Positions 32,904 through 44,514 of a stretch of DNA of 64,000 nt are shown piece after piece. Source of the DNA: Schistocerca nitens (Eukaryota; Arthropoda; Insecta; Orthoptera; Acrididae); assembly GCF_023898315.1 (NCBI RefSeq), contig NC_064618.1:248991076-249055075 (forward strand), read 5' to 3'. Made by a program: the position numbers and the translations under genes. The notes under the pieces are model-generated. The model had not been told where the DNA came from and searched no databases. It saw nothing but the letters and a program-made list of their open reading frames with translations. How positions within the stretch are numbered: the first letter of the stretch is position 1; every line of letters begins with the position of its first letter.

Positions 32904-34271
32904 CATCGACGGAAAAAATCGCAACGTTAAGATGGAGTTGTGCGACATAAACGAATCTGAAAGATGATGTCTATTCAAATTTCACGCCAGTCGCTTAAGA
33001 GTGGCGCTAGTAGTGCCACTTTAAGGATGCAGTTCAGGTTCGCTTCAGATACACACTGTAACGTTAGCGAGCTTAGTTACCATTGAAATTGGACATGGTG
33101 AGTTGATATTAGTCAAGAATACCTTTAAGGCGACAAAGGTGCCATTATCAGCACTTCACTGAGTTTGAACGAGGTCGTGTAATAGGGCTACGAGAGGCTG
33201 GAAGTTCCTTCTGCAGTATTACAGAAAGACTTGACAGGAATCTAGCCACGGTACACGACTGCCGGCAGCGGTGGTTACGAGAATGTACGATCGCAAAAAG
33301 ACCAGGCTCCAGACGGCCACGCAGCACTACAGACCACAGTGTTCAGCGTATGGCTCTGGCGCATCGTACTGCATCTGCTGCAGCAATTTGAGCAGCACTT
33401 GGCACCACAGTGATACAAAGTACTGTTACAAATCGGTTACTTCAAGGACAGCTCCGAGCCAGACGCCATGTAGCGTGCATTCCACTGAACCCTAACCATC
33501 GCCATTTGCGACTTCAGTGGTGTCAAACTAGAGTTCATTCGAGGACAGGGTGAAGGTGTGTTGTGTTTTCTGATGAAAGCTGGTTCCGCCTCGGTGCCAG
33601 TGATCACAGTGCGTTGGTTAGAAGAAGGACAGTTGATGGTCTGCAATCAACCTGTTCTGCGTGCTAGACGTGGAGTTATTGTTTGGGGTGCGATTTCGTA
33701 TAACAGCAGGAGCACTCTCGTGGTTATCCCACGCACCCTGACTACAAATTTTTAGGTGAATCTGGTGATTCGAGCTGTTTTACTGCCATTCATGAACAGC
33801 ATTCCTGGAAGTGTTTTACAATAGGATAATGCTCGTCCACATTCCTCTGTTGTAACCCAACATGCTCTACAGAGATAGATCATGTTGCCTTGGCCTGCTC
33901 GATCACCGAATCTTTCTCCAGTAGAGCACTCTTGGGACATCATCGGATGACAACTCCAGCGTCATTCACAAACAGCATTAACTGTCCTTGTATTGACGGA
34001 CGAAGTGCAACAGGCATGGAACTACATCCCGTAAACTGACATGCAGCACCTCTACAACATCCCGTTTGCATGCTTGCATTCAACATTCTGGTGATTACAC
34101 GGGTTAGTAACGTATCAGCATTTCACATTTGCAATAGCTTATCTCGCGCTTACATTAATCTGTGATCGTGCAGTGTTAATCACTTAAATATGTTACCTAG
34201 ACAAATGTATTCCCGACACTTCATTAGACTATATTAACTATTTTTGGTGTTATGATTTTTTTCTGTCAGTG
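32904..34271 (+). mobile_element. Tc1-like DNA transposon, decayed
   Basis: The ends 'catcgacggaaaaaatcgca' (32904) and the complement of 'tgatttttttctgtcagtg' (34253-34271) are imperfect inverted repeats flanked by TA (32902-32903, 34272-34273). Length 1368 bp. The plus-strand transposase is broken by several shifts and stops. Confidence 0.88.
33150..34050 (+). pseudogene. Tc1 transposase, inactive
   Basis: Fragments in different plus-strand frames align to a Tc1 transposase in order: an N-terminal region around 33160-33300 (FERGRVIGLREAG-type), the segment HRHLRLQWCQTRVHSRTG with VVFSDESWFRLGASD around 33500-33600 (first catalytic Asp present), and LGESGDSSCF onwards. The second Asp motif reads as 'attggataatgctcg'-like DNA (33820-33840) in a shifted frame. 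Stops at several points exclude a product. The readable reference for this family in the window is the intact Tc1 at 44651-45691, though subfamilies differ. Confidence 0.8.
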
Positions 34272-34273
34272 TA

Positions 34274-35384
34274 TTACAGTAATCGCCATCAAAGAACTTG
34301 TGTTCCACCCCGAAAATCTCCCACACACTCTCCTCCTACAGTCCCCCTTCTCTACTGTCCGTGGGCTTTGATCAGGTCAACTGATTATTCAGTTGTCTAC
34401 TTAAGATATTGTGGTTATATCGCTCACCACTCTGAGTTGATCCCGCACTTACTCCTAGAAATTCACACCGGTAACAACTTATGTCTCCTCGCCATCCGAA
34501 TGACCTCTATGGTTTCTTTGTCAATTTCACTCTAGATGTGTTCAGTTGTAATCTTAGATGTGGTCATTTTGCACGCAGGGGTCATCATTTGCAAAGCCTG
34601 CCTGTGTGTGTGAGAATAGTTTCGCCAGGTTTTACGGCTGTGTTCTAGATTGTGGCATGAGGTTTCTACATTCCGAAATTCTTCGCTGAGATGAGGTGTT
34701 ATACTTTATTTTCTCTATTAACTATTGTTGGTGGAGTACCACCGTTCCAAATCCAACCCTCCACTTCTGGAGTAATGTTTGAACAGGTGAACAATTTGTT
34801 GTATACGCCCCACCAAGTAGTGATTTCTGCTGAAGTCTACCTGACGCTTTTTCGGGAAGATTTTCACAATACTCAAGCAACTATTAGACTGTGATGCAAT
34901 TTTGAGGCGATTTGGGCAAAATGGGACTCTCCATTCTTTGTGGGATATAATCCGAGTGATTAAAAATATTCATGAAAAGCTTCTCTGATGCTGTTCACCT
35001 ACGTCGAAAAAAGAGTGCTTGTTCAATGTTGGTGGAACGGTACTCAAGACAGTATTCGGAACGCACGATTATTTGAATGCCGACCGAAGGGATAAAGCCA
35101 TCCATTGTGTCACATCACTTGTTGTTACTGCCCAAGACATAGTTATTTAACAGCACTTGTGATTAGTGGGCACAGCGAACAACTTGCCTGTCAATACTCG
35201 GCAAATTCGAGTCGGCGTTACAGGACTTGTGCAACAGTACGAAGAGCCCACGAACGAGCGTGATCTAGTACGGATGCACGAGGAACTATGTAACGTAGCC
35301 ACTGCATTAGAAATGGATAAAGCTTTGCAAATCTACATCAATAGCTCCCATGACATCAATTCTACGTGAATGCGTTGTATAGAC
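34274..35384. other. no gene recognised
   Basis: Mixed sequence. A 67-codon plus frame at 35166-35369 (QYEEPTNERDLVRMHEELCN) looks protein-like but is unrecognised and has no supporting context. Confidence 0.5.
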
Positions 35385-35515
35385 ACACAGTTCTACGTCC
35401 CCGCCGTAGCCCTCAGTGGTTCACAACCCCACAACAGGCTACAGCAGTCCATTCACCCCACCGCCGCCCCACACCGAATCCAGGGTTATTGTGCGGTTCG
35501 TTCCCCCACGGATAA
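35385..35515 (-). mobile_element. SINE fragment (fourth family)
   Basis: Shares 'ccgccgccccacaccgaa' and 'ccagggttattgtgc' with the fuller copy at 38200-38668. The tRNA-like head is absent. Confidence 0.75.
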
Positions 35516-35799
35516 TTTTCTATTACGATCGACTGATCAACCCATAGCTCATGAGAAGGGACGACTAGTCTTCTCCCCCCCACGCACACCAGACATTGTA
35601 TTTAGACGTAAGTTTTAAGTGTACATTTGTATTATTTTGTGGACAAGCCACAAGTGTGACCATGATGATATTAAAATGTATGTACTCCATTTCACGATAC
35701 AAAGACTTCACAAACGAAGTGCCCTACTTCCGGATTAGGATAGGTTTTTTTGTGTTTCTTTCGTTTATTTACCAGCGTTTGCGTATTTTGTGGAATAGC

Positions 35800-36040
35800 T
35801 ACGTGACTTGATTAGCAAACCTCTTGTATTTTGGACTCGCATTCTTGAGCACGACAATTCAAACCCTCGTCGGACCATCCTGATTTAGGTTTCTCTGTGA
35901 TTTCCCCAAATTTTCTAAGCCAAATGCCGTCATGGTTCCTTCGAAAGGGAACAGCTGCTTTCCTTCTCCACCCTTCCCTAGCCCGAGCTTGTGCTCTGTC
36001 TTTAATGACCTCGCAGTCGACGGGCTTTTCCCATTAATGT
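35800..36040 (+). mobile_element. tRNA-derived SINE, decayed (third family)
   Basis: Matches 30975-31200: 'accatcctgatttaggttt' at 35874 and 'tgccgtcatggttccttcg' at 35927. The head (35805-35870) is badly decayed, though 'gactcgcattcttgag' is still visible. Confidence 0.8.
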
Positions 36041-36984
36041 CCTCCTTCTCTTGTATTTTGCATTGGTATGAGCTGCTTTCAGAAATGAGCAATAATCCAT
36101 AAGACTTTGTTTCTATTACTATGTTCCACAATACTAAAGTCAACTGTAATAATAAAAGATTCACTAATATCTCTGAGCTATGTAATTAACCTGCCTTGTT
36201 ACACAGTTTGTTTTACATTATGAATATCTGTCATAGAGAGATGGAAAACGAGGCTGTGGTTTGAGACCATAGGAAAACGAACTACGTGTGTGACTGTCTT
36301 AGAACACAGAACGAAAAATAAAAAAGCACACAAAAGGACTTTGACACACCTTAGCCCAACATACACTACAATTTAGGGTTAAAAGTTACCTTCAGAATCT
36401 TAATATTTTTATAACTATTTAGTTTCTTGAAGCCTTCATTGACAAATGGAATAAGTAATTTTAAAAGACTTTTTTATTAACAGCACAGTTAAGTAGTCTC
36501 GTTTTCATACGCATAGTCCCTTCCTTAAATATTAGGAAATATATGAATCTAAGCTCGCCAAGGGCAAATAACGGTGACACGGTGCCTACTGGCATCATCG
36601 TAAGATGAAACTCTAGATTAGACTGCCTTCAACCATACTTTAGTGATTCTTACTAGTGAATTTTGTGATAAAGACCAATCTCCTAATATAATTTTCGTAT
36701 TGTTTAGGTTGTGCTCGTTATAAGATTTACCCCTTAAACTCATTCTTTGGAATAACTTGTAGAACACAGAAATATCAGCCACTCATACTCTTCAATTGTC
36801 TGATCAATATTGATAAAACACTTAATCACTTGGTAACAGAAGAGTACCACTCTCCTAAGTGGATTCTTATAAGGCCTTTTGCACCTCGCTTAACGGAGAC
36901 AAACGAAGGGCCCAGGAAAAGAAAGAGCCCAGTCCCTGTTTCCATTCTTTGAATTTTCAACAGTATATGAAAGTATATCCCTTA
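36041..36984. other. no gene recognised
   Basis: AT-rich sequence before the RTE element; nothing identified. Confidence 0.5.
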
Positions 36985-37043
36985 ATCGGGGAGATAGGTT
37001 AGAAAATTTAAAAAGGGAAATTGACAGGTTTAACTTACATATA

Positions 37044-38160
37044 ATGGCAATTAGTGAAGTTCGGTGGCACGAGGACCAGGACTCCTGGTCAGGAGAATAC
37101 AGTGTTACAAATACACAATCAAATAGGGATAATGCAGCAGTGCGTTTAATAATGAATAATAGAACAGGAACACGGATAAGCTACTATGAACGACACAGTG
37201 TACGCATTATCGTAGCCAAGACAGACACGAAGCCCACACCCACCACAAGTTTATATGCCAACTAGCTCCGCAGATGAGGAGGAGATAGAGGAAATTTATG
37301 ATGAGATAAAAGAAATTATTCAAATAGTTAAGGGAGACGAAAATTTAATGGTCTTGGGGGACTGGAATTAGACAGTAGGAAAAGGAAGAGAAGGAAAAGT
37401 AGCTGGTGAATACGGACTGGGATAAAGGAATTAAAGAGGAATCCCCCTAATAGAATTTTGCAGAGAGCATAATTTAATCGTAGCTAACACTTGTTTAAGA
37501 ATCATAAAAGAAGCTTGTATACGTGGAAGAGATCTGGAGACACAGGAAGTTATCAGATTGAATTTATTACGGTAAGACAGAGATTTCGGAACCAGTTTTG
37601 AAATTGTAAGACATTTCTAAGGACAGTTTTATTGATTATGAACTGCAGATTAAAACTGAAAAAATTGCAAAAAGGCAGGAATTTAAGGAGATGGGACTTG
37701 GATAAACTGAAAGAACCAGAGGTTCTAGAGAGTTCCAGAGGGAGCATCAGGGAACGATTAGCGAGAATAGGGGAAAGGAATACGGTAAAAGAAGAGTGGG
37801 TAACTTTGAGAGATGAAATAGTGAAGGCAGCAGAAGATCAAATAGTTAAAAAGACGAGGGCTAGTAGAAATCCGTGGGCAACAAAAGAAATATTGAATTT
37901 AATCGATGAAAGAAGAAAATATAAAAATGTAATAAATGAAGCAGGCAAAAGGGAATACAAAAGTTTAAAAACTGAGACTGACAGGAAGTGCAAAATGGCT
38001 AAGCAGAGATGGCTCGAGGAAACATGTAAGGATGTAAAAGCATACATCACTAGCGGTAAGATAGATGCTGCCGATAGGAAAATTAAAGACACCTTTGGAG
38101 AAAAGAGAACCACGTGTATGAATATCAAGAGCTCAAATGGGAAACCGGTCCTAAGCAAAG
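37044..38160 (+). pseudogene. RTE endonuclease and linker region, decayed
   Basis: The frame at 37044-37265 starts MAISEVRWHEDQDSWSGEY, the early AP-type endonuclease region. After a stop, pieces give [16 protein letters not shown] sequence (about 37336-37370), where GDWN is a catalytic signature, here followed by a stop. The frame from 37632 runs about 175 RTE codons (rich in Lys, Glu and Arg: KKTRASRNPWATKEILNLID) until the SINE junction. This linker is conserved between RTE endonuclease and RT. At 38700-38870 the sequence continues (KEGKAERWKVCIESQDKEN) on the far side of the insertion. No functional product is possible. Confidence 0.8.
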
Positions 38161-38189
38161 TAGGGAACAGGACCGATGACCTCAGCAGT

Positions 38190-38678
38190 TTGGTCCCTTG
38201 TATGTTGCATGTTAAGCGGGGACCTAGAAACGACGGAGAGGCTCCGTCCCCGCCGCAGCCGCAGTGGTCCACAACCCCACGACGACTACTGCAGTCCACT
38301 TCACCCCTCCGCCGCCCCACACCGAAGAACCCAGGGTTATTGTGCAGTTCGCTCCCCCCCCCCCCCCCCTCCCAGGGAACGTCTCACACCAAACGAGTGT
38401 AACTCCTATGTTTGAGTGGTAGAGTAATAGTGGTGTACGCGTACGTGGAGAACTTGTTTGCGCAGCAATGCCAACATAGTGTAGCTGAGGCGGAATAAGG
38501 GGAACCAGCCAGCATTCGCCGAGGCAGACGGAAAACCGCCTAAAAACCATCCACAGACTGGCCGGCTCACCAGACCTCGACACAAGTCCGCCGGGTGGAT
38601 TCGAGCCGTGGGCTAGGCGCTCCTTCCCGTTCCGGAAAGCAGTGCGTTAGACCACTCGGCTAACTGGGTTGGTCCCTT
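38190..38678 (-). mobile_element. SINE (fourth family) with 10-bp target duplication
   Basis: The body 38200-38668 is flanked by ttggtccctt (38190-38199, 38669-38678). The minus-strand head is tRNA-like: A-box 'tagccgagtggtctaacgc' and B-box 'ggctcgaatcc'. A C run lies at 38355-38370. It has no A tail. It splits the RTE at 36985-38869. A partial copy is at 35385-35515. Confidence 0.8.
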
Positions 38679-38869
38679 AATCCATAGACATCTGAACATT
38701 TGAAAGAAGGGAAAGCAGAAAGGTGGAAGGTGTGTATAGAGAGTCAGGACAAGGAAAATGTACTTCAGGGCAATATTATGGAAATGGAAGAGGACGTAGA
38801 TGAAGATGAGAAGGAAGATATAATAATGCGTGAAGAATTTGACAAAACACTGAAAGACTTATATATAAA

Positions 38870-39245
38870 TATGGTATCTGTTCTTTCGGACATGACCGAA
38901 AGAACAGATACCGTCAGTGGCCATGCAGCTCTCTTAGAATGAAATGATAATGAAATCAAGACCCTAAGCAGTCGACAGGCGTTGATATACATCAAAAGGA
39001 AGAGTTGAAAATGTGTGCCACTACCGGGACTCGAAGCCTGGACTCCCTGCTTACATGGCAGACAGCGCCACCGAGGGCACAGAGGATAGTGCGACTGCAG
39101 GGATTTATCCCTTGCACGCTCCCCGTGAAACCCACATTCCCAATTTAATGTCCACACACTACATCCGCAGTGCCCCTTCCCGTTACACTCATTACTCGCG
39201 GCAGACAATCTTGCCGAGTCCCGTAAGAGTTTTCTATCTTCATGT
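38870..39245 (-). mobile_element. tRNA-Thr-like SINE with terminal hairpin (fifth family)
   Basis: The region around 39010-39085, minus strand, resembles a tRNA with a TGT (Thr) anticodon loop ('ctgccatgtaagcag'), but has lost bases in the anticodon and D arms. At 38873-38912 lies a perfect 17-bp hairpin (loop acatga). It directly follows the RTE. I recognise the tRNA + hairpin layout as a repeat family of these insects. Confidence 0.75.
38873..38912. repeat. perfect 17-bp hairpin
   Basis: Arms 'ggtatctgttctttcgg' (38873-38889) and 'ccgaaagaacagatacc' (38896-38912) pair fully around a 6-base loop. It may act as a 3' structure for the SINE RNA. Confidence 0.95.
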
Positions 39246-40455
39246 AGTCTTGTAAATTCGAATGATACTTCTTGAAACATCCTATACTGGGGGCTTTTCC
39301 ACGAATCTCTCTTTAACGAATATTATATTTGTACATATACTGTTTCCGTCCTTTAAGGTTTTCTGTACCAGCTGCGTCTTTATTTTGGAACGATCTTTTT
39401 TAGCTTACTCAATGGTTCGCAACATGTCGGTGATATCTGGTTTGAAGTTAATTTCGTTATTCTTTGTTTACTCATTGCTGAATCGCATACCAGTTGCTTC
39501 ACAGATGAGGTGGGAAAAGTTTCGTCCTCCTACATACAAGTGTGCGAGCGAATGGAAGTGAGCTTTCTTAATTCTCTGTGTTGAATTTTTGATTGTCATA
39601 AAACATATGAACATAAAGCATGACCATACATGTAGCTGTAGGCTAAGTTAATTTTTGATATAAGTAAATAATAAGAACAATAAAACGTGGCGGGGAAATA
39701 TTAGCGCTCTGATTGGTCATTTGTTAGCTGGACCCAGGTTGATGATGACTCCATATCGTTTTGGTAAGATGCCGTTGTAGTAGACGTACTTCCCTGCAAC
39801 TTTCAGGATATAAACACAGATGTAACTAAATTCAATCAACAGAGAATAATGTCCCATGAAAGTGCGTGGCGGCCCTAAGATCAACAAAATATGTGGGAAT
39901 GGTTGCCACATTCCACTTAATTTCGTGCTGTATTTTAATTTGCGCTCACACAAGCCAATTAGTGACGCAATTCGAGCTCGAGGGTAGCAAGAGCATTGCA
40001 TTTCTTCCTGGCTGCCGAGAACTTTGGGTTGGTACTGAATGTTTATAGGACGATTATTTTAAGATCGTGTACGGAGACGGTGAAGCGTAATCTTACTTAT
40101 TCTGGCGTCGGTACGTGCTGTAAACGGAACGTGAATACGATGCCCCTACTGAAAGATCAGCCGTTGCGATAGTCGCGGTTGTCATCAGAATTTCTAAATA
40201 GTTTCCTGTAGTTCCATAAGAAGTTTCCTGCCTCGTAACTAAAAGGTTTGATGGGGGTCTTATATGTAAGAAATATTTGTTAGATGAAAACGTTACAGAC
40301 GAATTATATGCAGAGTTTTAAACAAATTCGTTTTCTGAAGAATTTAAAAAAAAAGTTGGGTGCTTGTTGGATCATATGCTTTGAACACAATGGAAAATAC
40401 TTGTAATACATATTTTTGTTTTGGCAAATAAATATGGGTCTACGTTTTTGTTGAG
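39246..40455. other. no gene recognised
   Basis: Mixed sequence. A 99-codon plus frame (39262-39561) is hydrophobic in places but has no recognised domain or promoter. Confidence 0.5.
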
Positions 40456-41240
40456 TTAATTATCTACATATAAATGATTATTCTACAAATCACCTTTAAG
40501 TCTTTATCAGAGGGTGCAAAGAACTACTTTTGGATATTCCTCTACCGCTACGCTATCGAAAAGCACGTGGGTAAAATGAACACCAGAACTTTTTTGTGTG
40601 AGCTTTGATTTCTCTTATTTCATTATGATGGCGAATACTCGTTATGTAGGCGGGAGTAATCAAAATATTTTTGCCTTTGGACATTAAAGCATTAAAGATG
40701 ACAGTAATTTCGAGAAAAGATCACGCCACAACGAAAAACATATTTCTTTTAATGACTGATACCCCAACTCGCTCATGGCACCCACGAGCTAATCGTCTTT
40801 TAATTTCTTCGATGTAATCCTTCAATCAAATGTGGTAATGATCTTACACAGCGGAGCAATAATCCTGATGAGGACGGATAAGCGCAGTGTAGGCAGTCTC
40901 TGTAGTAGATTTGTTGGACTTTCTATTCATTCTGTCAATAAAACGCTGTATTTGGTTTACCTTTACCACAACATTTTTTGTGTACTAGTTCCATCGTAAT
41001 TTGTTCGTAATTGTAATCCTTATGTATTCAGTTGAATCGACGACCTTCAAATTTGTGTGATTTATCGCGTAATATAACAGAATTTGTTTAGCACTCATGC
41101 GGAGAGCGCCACACCTTATCGTTCAGTGCCAACTGCTACTTTCTCACCGCAAAGATATCTTGTCTAAATCATTGTATAATTAGTGTTGATCTTATGATGA
41201 CTTTTCTTGACGGTAAACAAAGGGCTCATTCATCCTTATA
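40456..41240 (-). mobile_element. LINE with (GTAGAT)n tail, copy 3 (3' fragment)
   Basis: Strongly decayed relative of 11374-13195: 'ctacaaatcacctttaag', 'tatgtaggcgggagtaatca' and 'gcgcagtgtaggcagtctct' match the family in order. Tail hexamers are nearly lost. 5'-truncated. Confidence 0.8.
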
Positions 41241-41925
41241 TCTTTTTATCCTCCAAATGTTGTGGAGCGAAAAAACTACTGATTACCTGACGCGCCGGTG
41301 ACAAGACAGCACTTCAGATGTGTTCAGGAGGGCTGAGGAACCTCAGGGTTTGGCTTCGCCGGTCAATACAGGCAGGCGAGTGACCTACATTGCAATGGCT
41401 AACCCTCTGCAGCTCGCCCGCCCACCGTAGCCACACAAGAGACCGCGGCGTATAACTTGACAGTATTTCTTCGATAAACTGTTACTTCAGACGACACATA
41501 ACATCAGTGATAAGGATGAACTTGCTTTACGCAAGCTTCCCCAGTCACCTCCAGAGGACAGTCAGGAATTCCGCAACTTGTTCGAGCGACTCAACATTAG
41601 AAGACAATTTGAGGCACATAATTTTGTCGTTGGACTGGTATCGCAATCAGCAAGTAAACTGAAAGCCTCTTTCCCGCTAGTATACCACTATCCTCGCATC
41701 GGGAAATGTAAAATTTCACGGAATCATGACGCGCTTTTTAAGATATTTGAACGTGCACTTGTAAGATAACATGGCAATGTCATGTCGAAACAAATTATTG
41801 AAACTTTATTGTTTTCTAGTTTCTTCCCCACATAATCTAAAATAATTTATTTGTCGTCCATTACCACAACCCATTGTTTCCTCTAATTAACTACTACTAT
41901 CTGCTCTGTATGTAGGAGATCGGAC
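41241..41925. other. no gene recognised
   Basis: Mixed sequence; a 63-codon plus frame (41578-41769) without recognisable domain. Confidence 0.5.
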
Positions 41926-42137
41926 AAGAAATTAACAACCCGAAAGAGACATGATGTTAATATCGTGTAACACCGGCACTGGTCTTAATAACTGCCTCAA
42001 TTCGGCGAGGAAGAAAGTCCATAACTTTCTTGAGTTATGCCTTACCCCGCTGAAGCCATTCATTAATGATTATGTCCCGTGGACGTACGAGACTGCGAGG
42101 ATATTTATAAACGTAGGCTTCCGCGGCCATTTTCACA

Positions 42138-42306
42138 GTCAATAAAATTTTTCTGGATTTGTGACTGCATTTTCAATACGTAAAACTACAGACGCTTCGG
42201 TCACTGTTGAAAGTGACCTTCTTCAGGACCTGAAGAAGTGACCGAAACGTCGGTAGTTTTACATATTGACAATGCGATCACAAACCCAGAAAAATTTTGT
42301 CGATTG
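42138..42306. repeat. fold-back repeat with hammerhead-like core
   Basis: Inverted arms at about 42138-42227 and 42229-42306. On the minus strand of the left arm: CUGAAGA (complement of 42220-42226), then a perfect 7-bp stem (GGUCACU/AGUGACC, loop UUCAAC), then GAAGC. The right arm (plus) has CUGAAGA (42230-42236) and CGAAAC (42243-42248) with a shortened stem. CUGANGA - stem II - GAAA is the hammerhead ribozyme core. Confidence 0.85.
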
Positions 42307-43148
42307 CGAGTATATTGACTGCTTGCTTCATCCACTGTTTCAAATAGTGTCACATATATTCTGTGCGTTGAAGATTGAGAGGGCCACTCAAGGCTGGACA
42401 CGGTGAGCGAGTGTATGTCACACTAGGGACGTACGCGTGTAGCCCTGTGAACACGGCTGTTGTCTACTTGGAAGACGGGAGTGTCCACAGAATTCTCTTC
42501 GTGAGATGTAGAGGAAATTTGGACGCTGATAATGTTGAAATAAACATCCTGTTGCATATTCACGGTAACCTGTATAAAAGATCCTAAGTCATGGTACGAA
42601 AAACATTGCCAAAAAAGTCACAGACCTCTTCTGGCCTGAACTACACCCTCCACATACTGCGGTTTAAACACCTCGTTGTCCAGTTTCTGTATTTTTTGCC
42701 CACTGCGGACCTGCAGCTTTATGAGCTGCTGTGATTAATGTCCTATTGCATGGTATCCGACTCCAAATGACCTTCGCGTGCAGTTTCCTTCGCAATATTC
42801 GCTCGGAAATTGGTTGAGATGGGCCAGCATTCACTGAAAGCAGCAATACCTGATGTGTTTGACATCGACTGTCTTGCAGCGTGACATTCGTCTCCGATTC
42901 CTGTCGGTTAGTGACTTTCAACGACCACTGTTCACAGGACTGCACGATGGACAGTGCACGTTGATACACCAGCAAATCGGGCAACTTCATTTACGACGTG
43001 GTCAGGGCAAGTCCAAACACAGTAGCTGCTTTCTGTCTTCTGACACGTCTGGGCGACGACCTATCTTACTGTGCTGATTCCACACATACACCTCTTCACT
43101 GCCATGACTTACGTCAGCTGTGGAGTCACATGACCGCCTGGTACCAGT

Positions 43149-43368
43149 TCTACATATCTTTTTTTTTTTTTTTTCTTTAAATCTTATGGGACTTAACTGC
43201 TGAGGTCATCAGTCCCTAAGCTTACACACTACTTAACCTAATTTATCCTAAGGACAAACACACACACCCATGCCCGAGGGAGGACTCGAACCTCCGGCGG
43301 GAGGGGCCGCACGATTAGTGACATGGCGCCTCCAACCGCGCGGCCACTTCGCGCGGCTCTACATATCT
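43149..43368 (-). mobile_element. tRNA-derived SINE with 11-bp target duplication
   Basis: The body 43160-43357, minus strand, ends in an A tract (T run at 43160-43174). The head has an A-box-like 'gtggccgcgcggttggaggc' and a B-box 'ggttcgagtcc'. Duplication tctacatatct at 43149-43159 and 43358-43368. It is related to, but distinct from, the family at 3844-4039. Confidence 0.9.
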
Positions 43369-43440
43369 ACAATGTTCCAAAGCACCCAGTGTGCTCTCTT
43401 AAGGGAGTGACTAATACTTCCCATGATTCTTAACAATTCA

Positions 43441-43640
43441 AGGTGATTCAAAATGTTGTGCACAAATGGAAGAACTTGATGGAGGAGTCTAAATACAACT
43501 TTGGAAGAGGAACTTACGGTCTTGGGAGAAATTCTGAGTCAGTGAAAGCGCTGGAATGTCAGAGACAACAAGGACAATCATTTCACACGTGTCTTAAATT
43601 CAGCAAAGATAAGGTACTATTTCTGTGTAAGTATGGTAGG
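43441..43640 (+). repeat. dispersed repeat shared with 53700-53910, reading frame preserved
   Basis: The plus-strand translation from 43443 (HKWKNLMEESKYNF, then GQSFHTCLKFSKD) aligns with the minus-strand translation of 53700-53910 (HKLKELTKESKYNF, then GQSMHTRLN). The class of the repeat is unknown to me; conservation at protein level suggests a coding origin. Confidence 0.55.
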
Positions 43641-43689
43641 GTACAATGTCTGCACACTTTTCTGTGCAAGTATGTGCCATACTTAATGC

Positions 43690-43807
43690 CACACATCCCA
43701 GGCGTTGGCTCGGAAGGGTGAATCCAGGTCCAATTGCATGGATACAGTGCTTCCCTGATCTGACGCCTAATTTATTTATTTACTGTGGGGACATATCAAA
43801 AGCTTCG
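43690..43807 (+). pseudogene. DDE transposase C-terminal fragment
   Basis: The plus-strand reading WLGRVNPGPIAWIQCFPDLT followed by PNLFIYCGDISK resembles the end of the catalytic core of insect transposases in which 'SPDLTP-DFFLWGY-K' is conserved. Only about 35 residues are left, bordered by the LINE at 43808. Weak but distinctive; the superfamily beyond DDE type is uncertain. Confidence 0.4.
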
Positions 43808-44514
43808 TGGGCGTGACGCCGATTCCCGACGAAGGAACACCTCTTTCCAGGATACTTGCAGCGTATGGTGATGTTCGCGCGACGCTTGATATACCTGATA
43901 GAATGCACCAGTATTTTCTACAAAGATGTCACGCCTGTGTTTAATGTGGTAGTCATCATTTTGAACACCTTGGCACGAGCACTTGTGGTCTAGGATCCCT
44001 TTCAGGGAAAGACAATATGGACTCTGAACACTCCCCCGTGACAATGGCACGGGGAGACGATGAAGATAACACTTCGCCGATCCCACTGAGGCCGACGCAC
44101 CCAATTAACCCCACCCAACAATGACTTACAAGTGTTCCCCTGCGGTCGGGCCTGGTCGGGTGACGTCACCTGTTTACCAAACCCATTTCTTCTCTCAGTG
44201 ATGGTGGATCAAGTTCCAGAGAGCCTGCGACAAGTGTACAGAGTAGTTACGGTCGACACCAAAATGATTATCAGTACAGTGAAGATAAATTATTCCGAGA
44301 CATAATTCGCGGGTCAAATGTATACGTCACCCTAATACGAGAGGTGCATATTCCAAATATTTACTGATACGACTTACACCACTCCACTGGTGGTCAGGCC
44401 AGGTGTGGAGTGGTGATTTATGTCCGAGAAGAGCTACCAGTCATCATCGTGACCATACTTTAATCCGAATGGGGCATGGCCCTTGCCATGTCCGGAATGC
44501 TTATTATCAATATA

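Larger units (their letters stand above)
36985..38869 (+). mobile_element. RTE-clade LINE, partial and decayed
   Basis: Plus-strand RTE from part of the endonuclease to the start of RT, interrupted by a SINE (38200-38668) and ended by another (38870-39245). It differs in sequence from the RTE at 49195-53690 and is probably another subfamily. Confidence 0.85.
41926..43410 (-). mobile_element. Tc1-like transposon remnant, interrupted twice
   Basis: Minus-strand fragments resemble a Tc1 transposase. The frame at 42664-42990 contains ISERILRRKLHAKVIWSRIP followed by ITAAHKA, typical of the region before the catalytic core. The left part (41940-42060) resembles the transposase C-terminal coding DNA of related elements. 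A fold-back repeat (42138-42306) and a SINE (43160-43357) are inserted. Ends were not found, so this could be two separate fragments. Confidence 0.5.

Noticed and set aside
39008..39085. Possible tRNA-Thr gene on the minus strand
   Set aside because: Anticodon loop is recognisable, but bases are missing in two arms and it sits inside a repeat with a terminal hairpin.
39262..39561. 99-codon hydrophobic plus-strand frame
   Set aside because: No recognised domain, promoter or splice context, and the surrounding DNA is unassigned.
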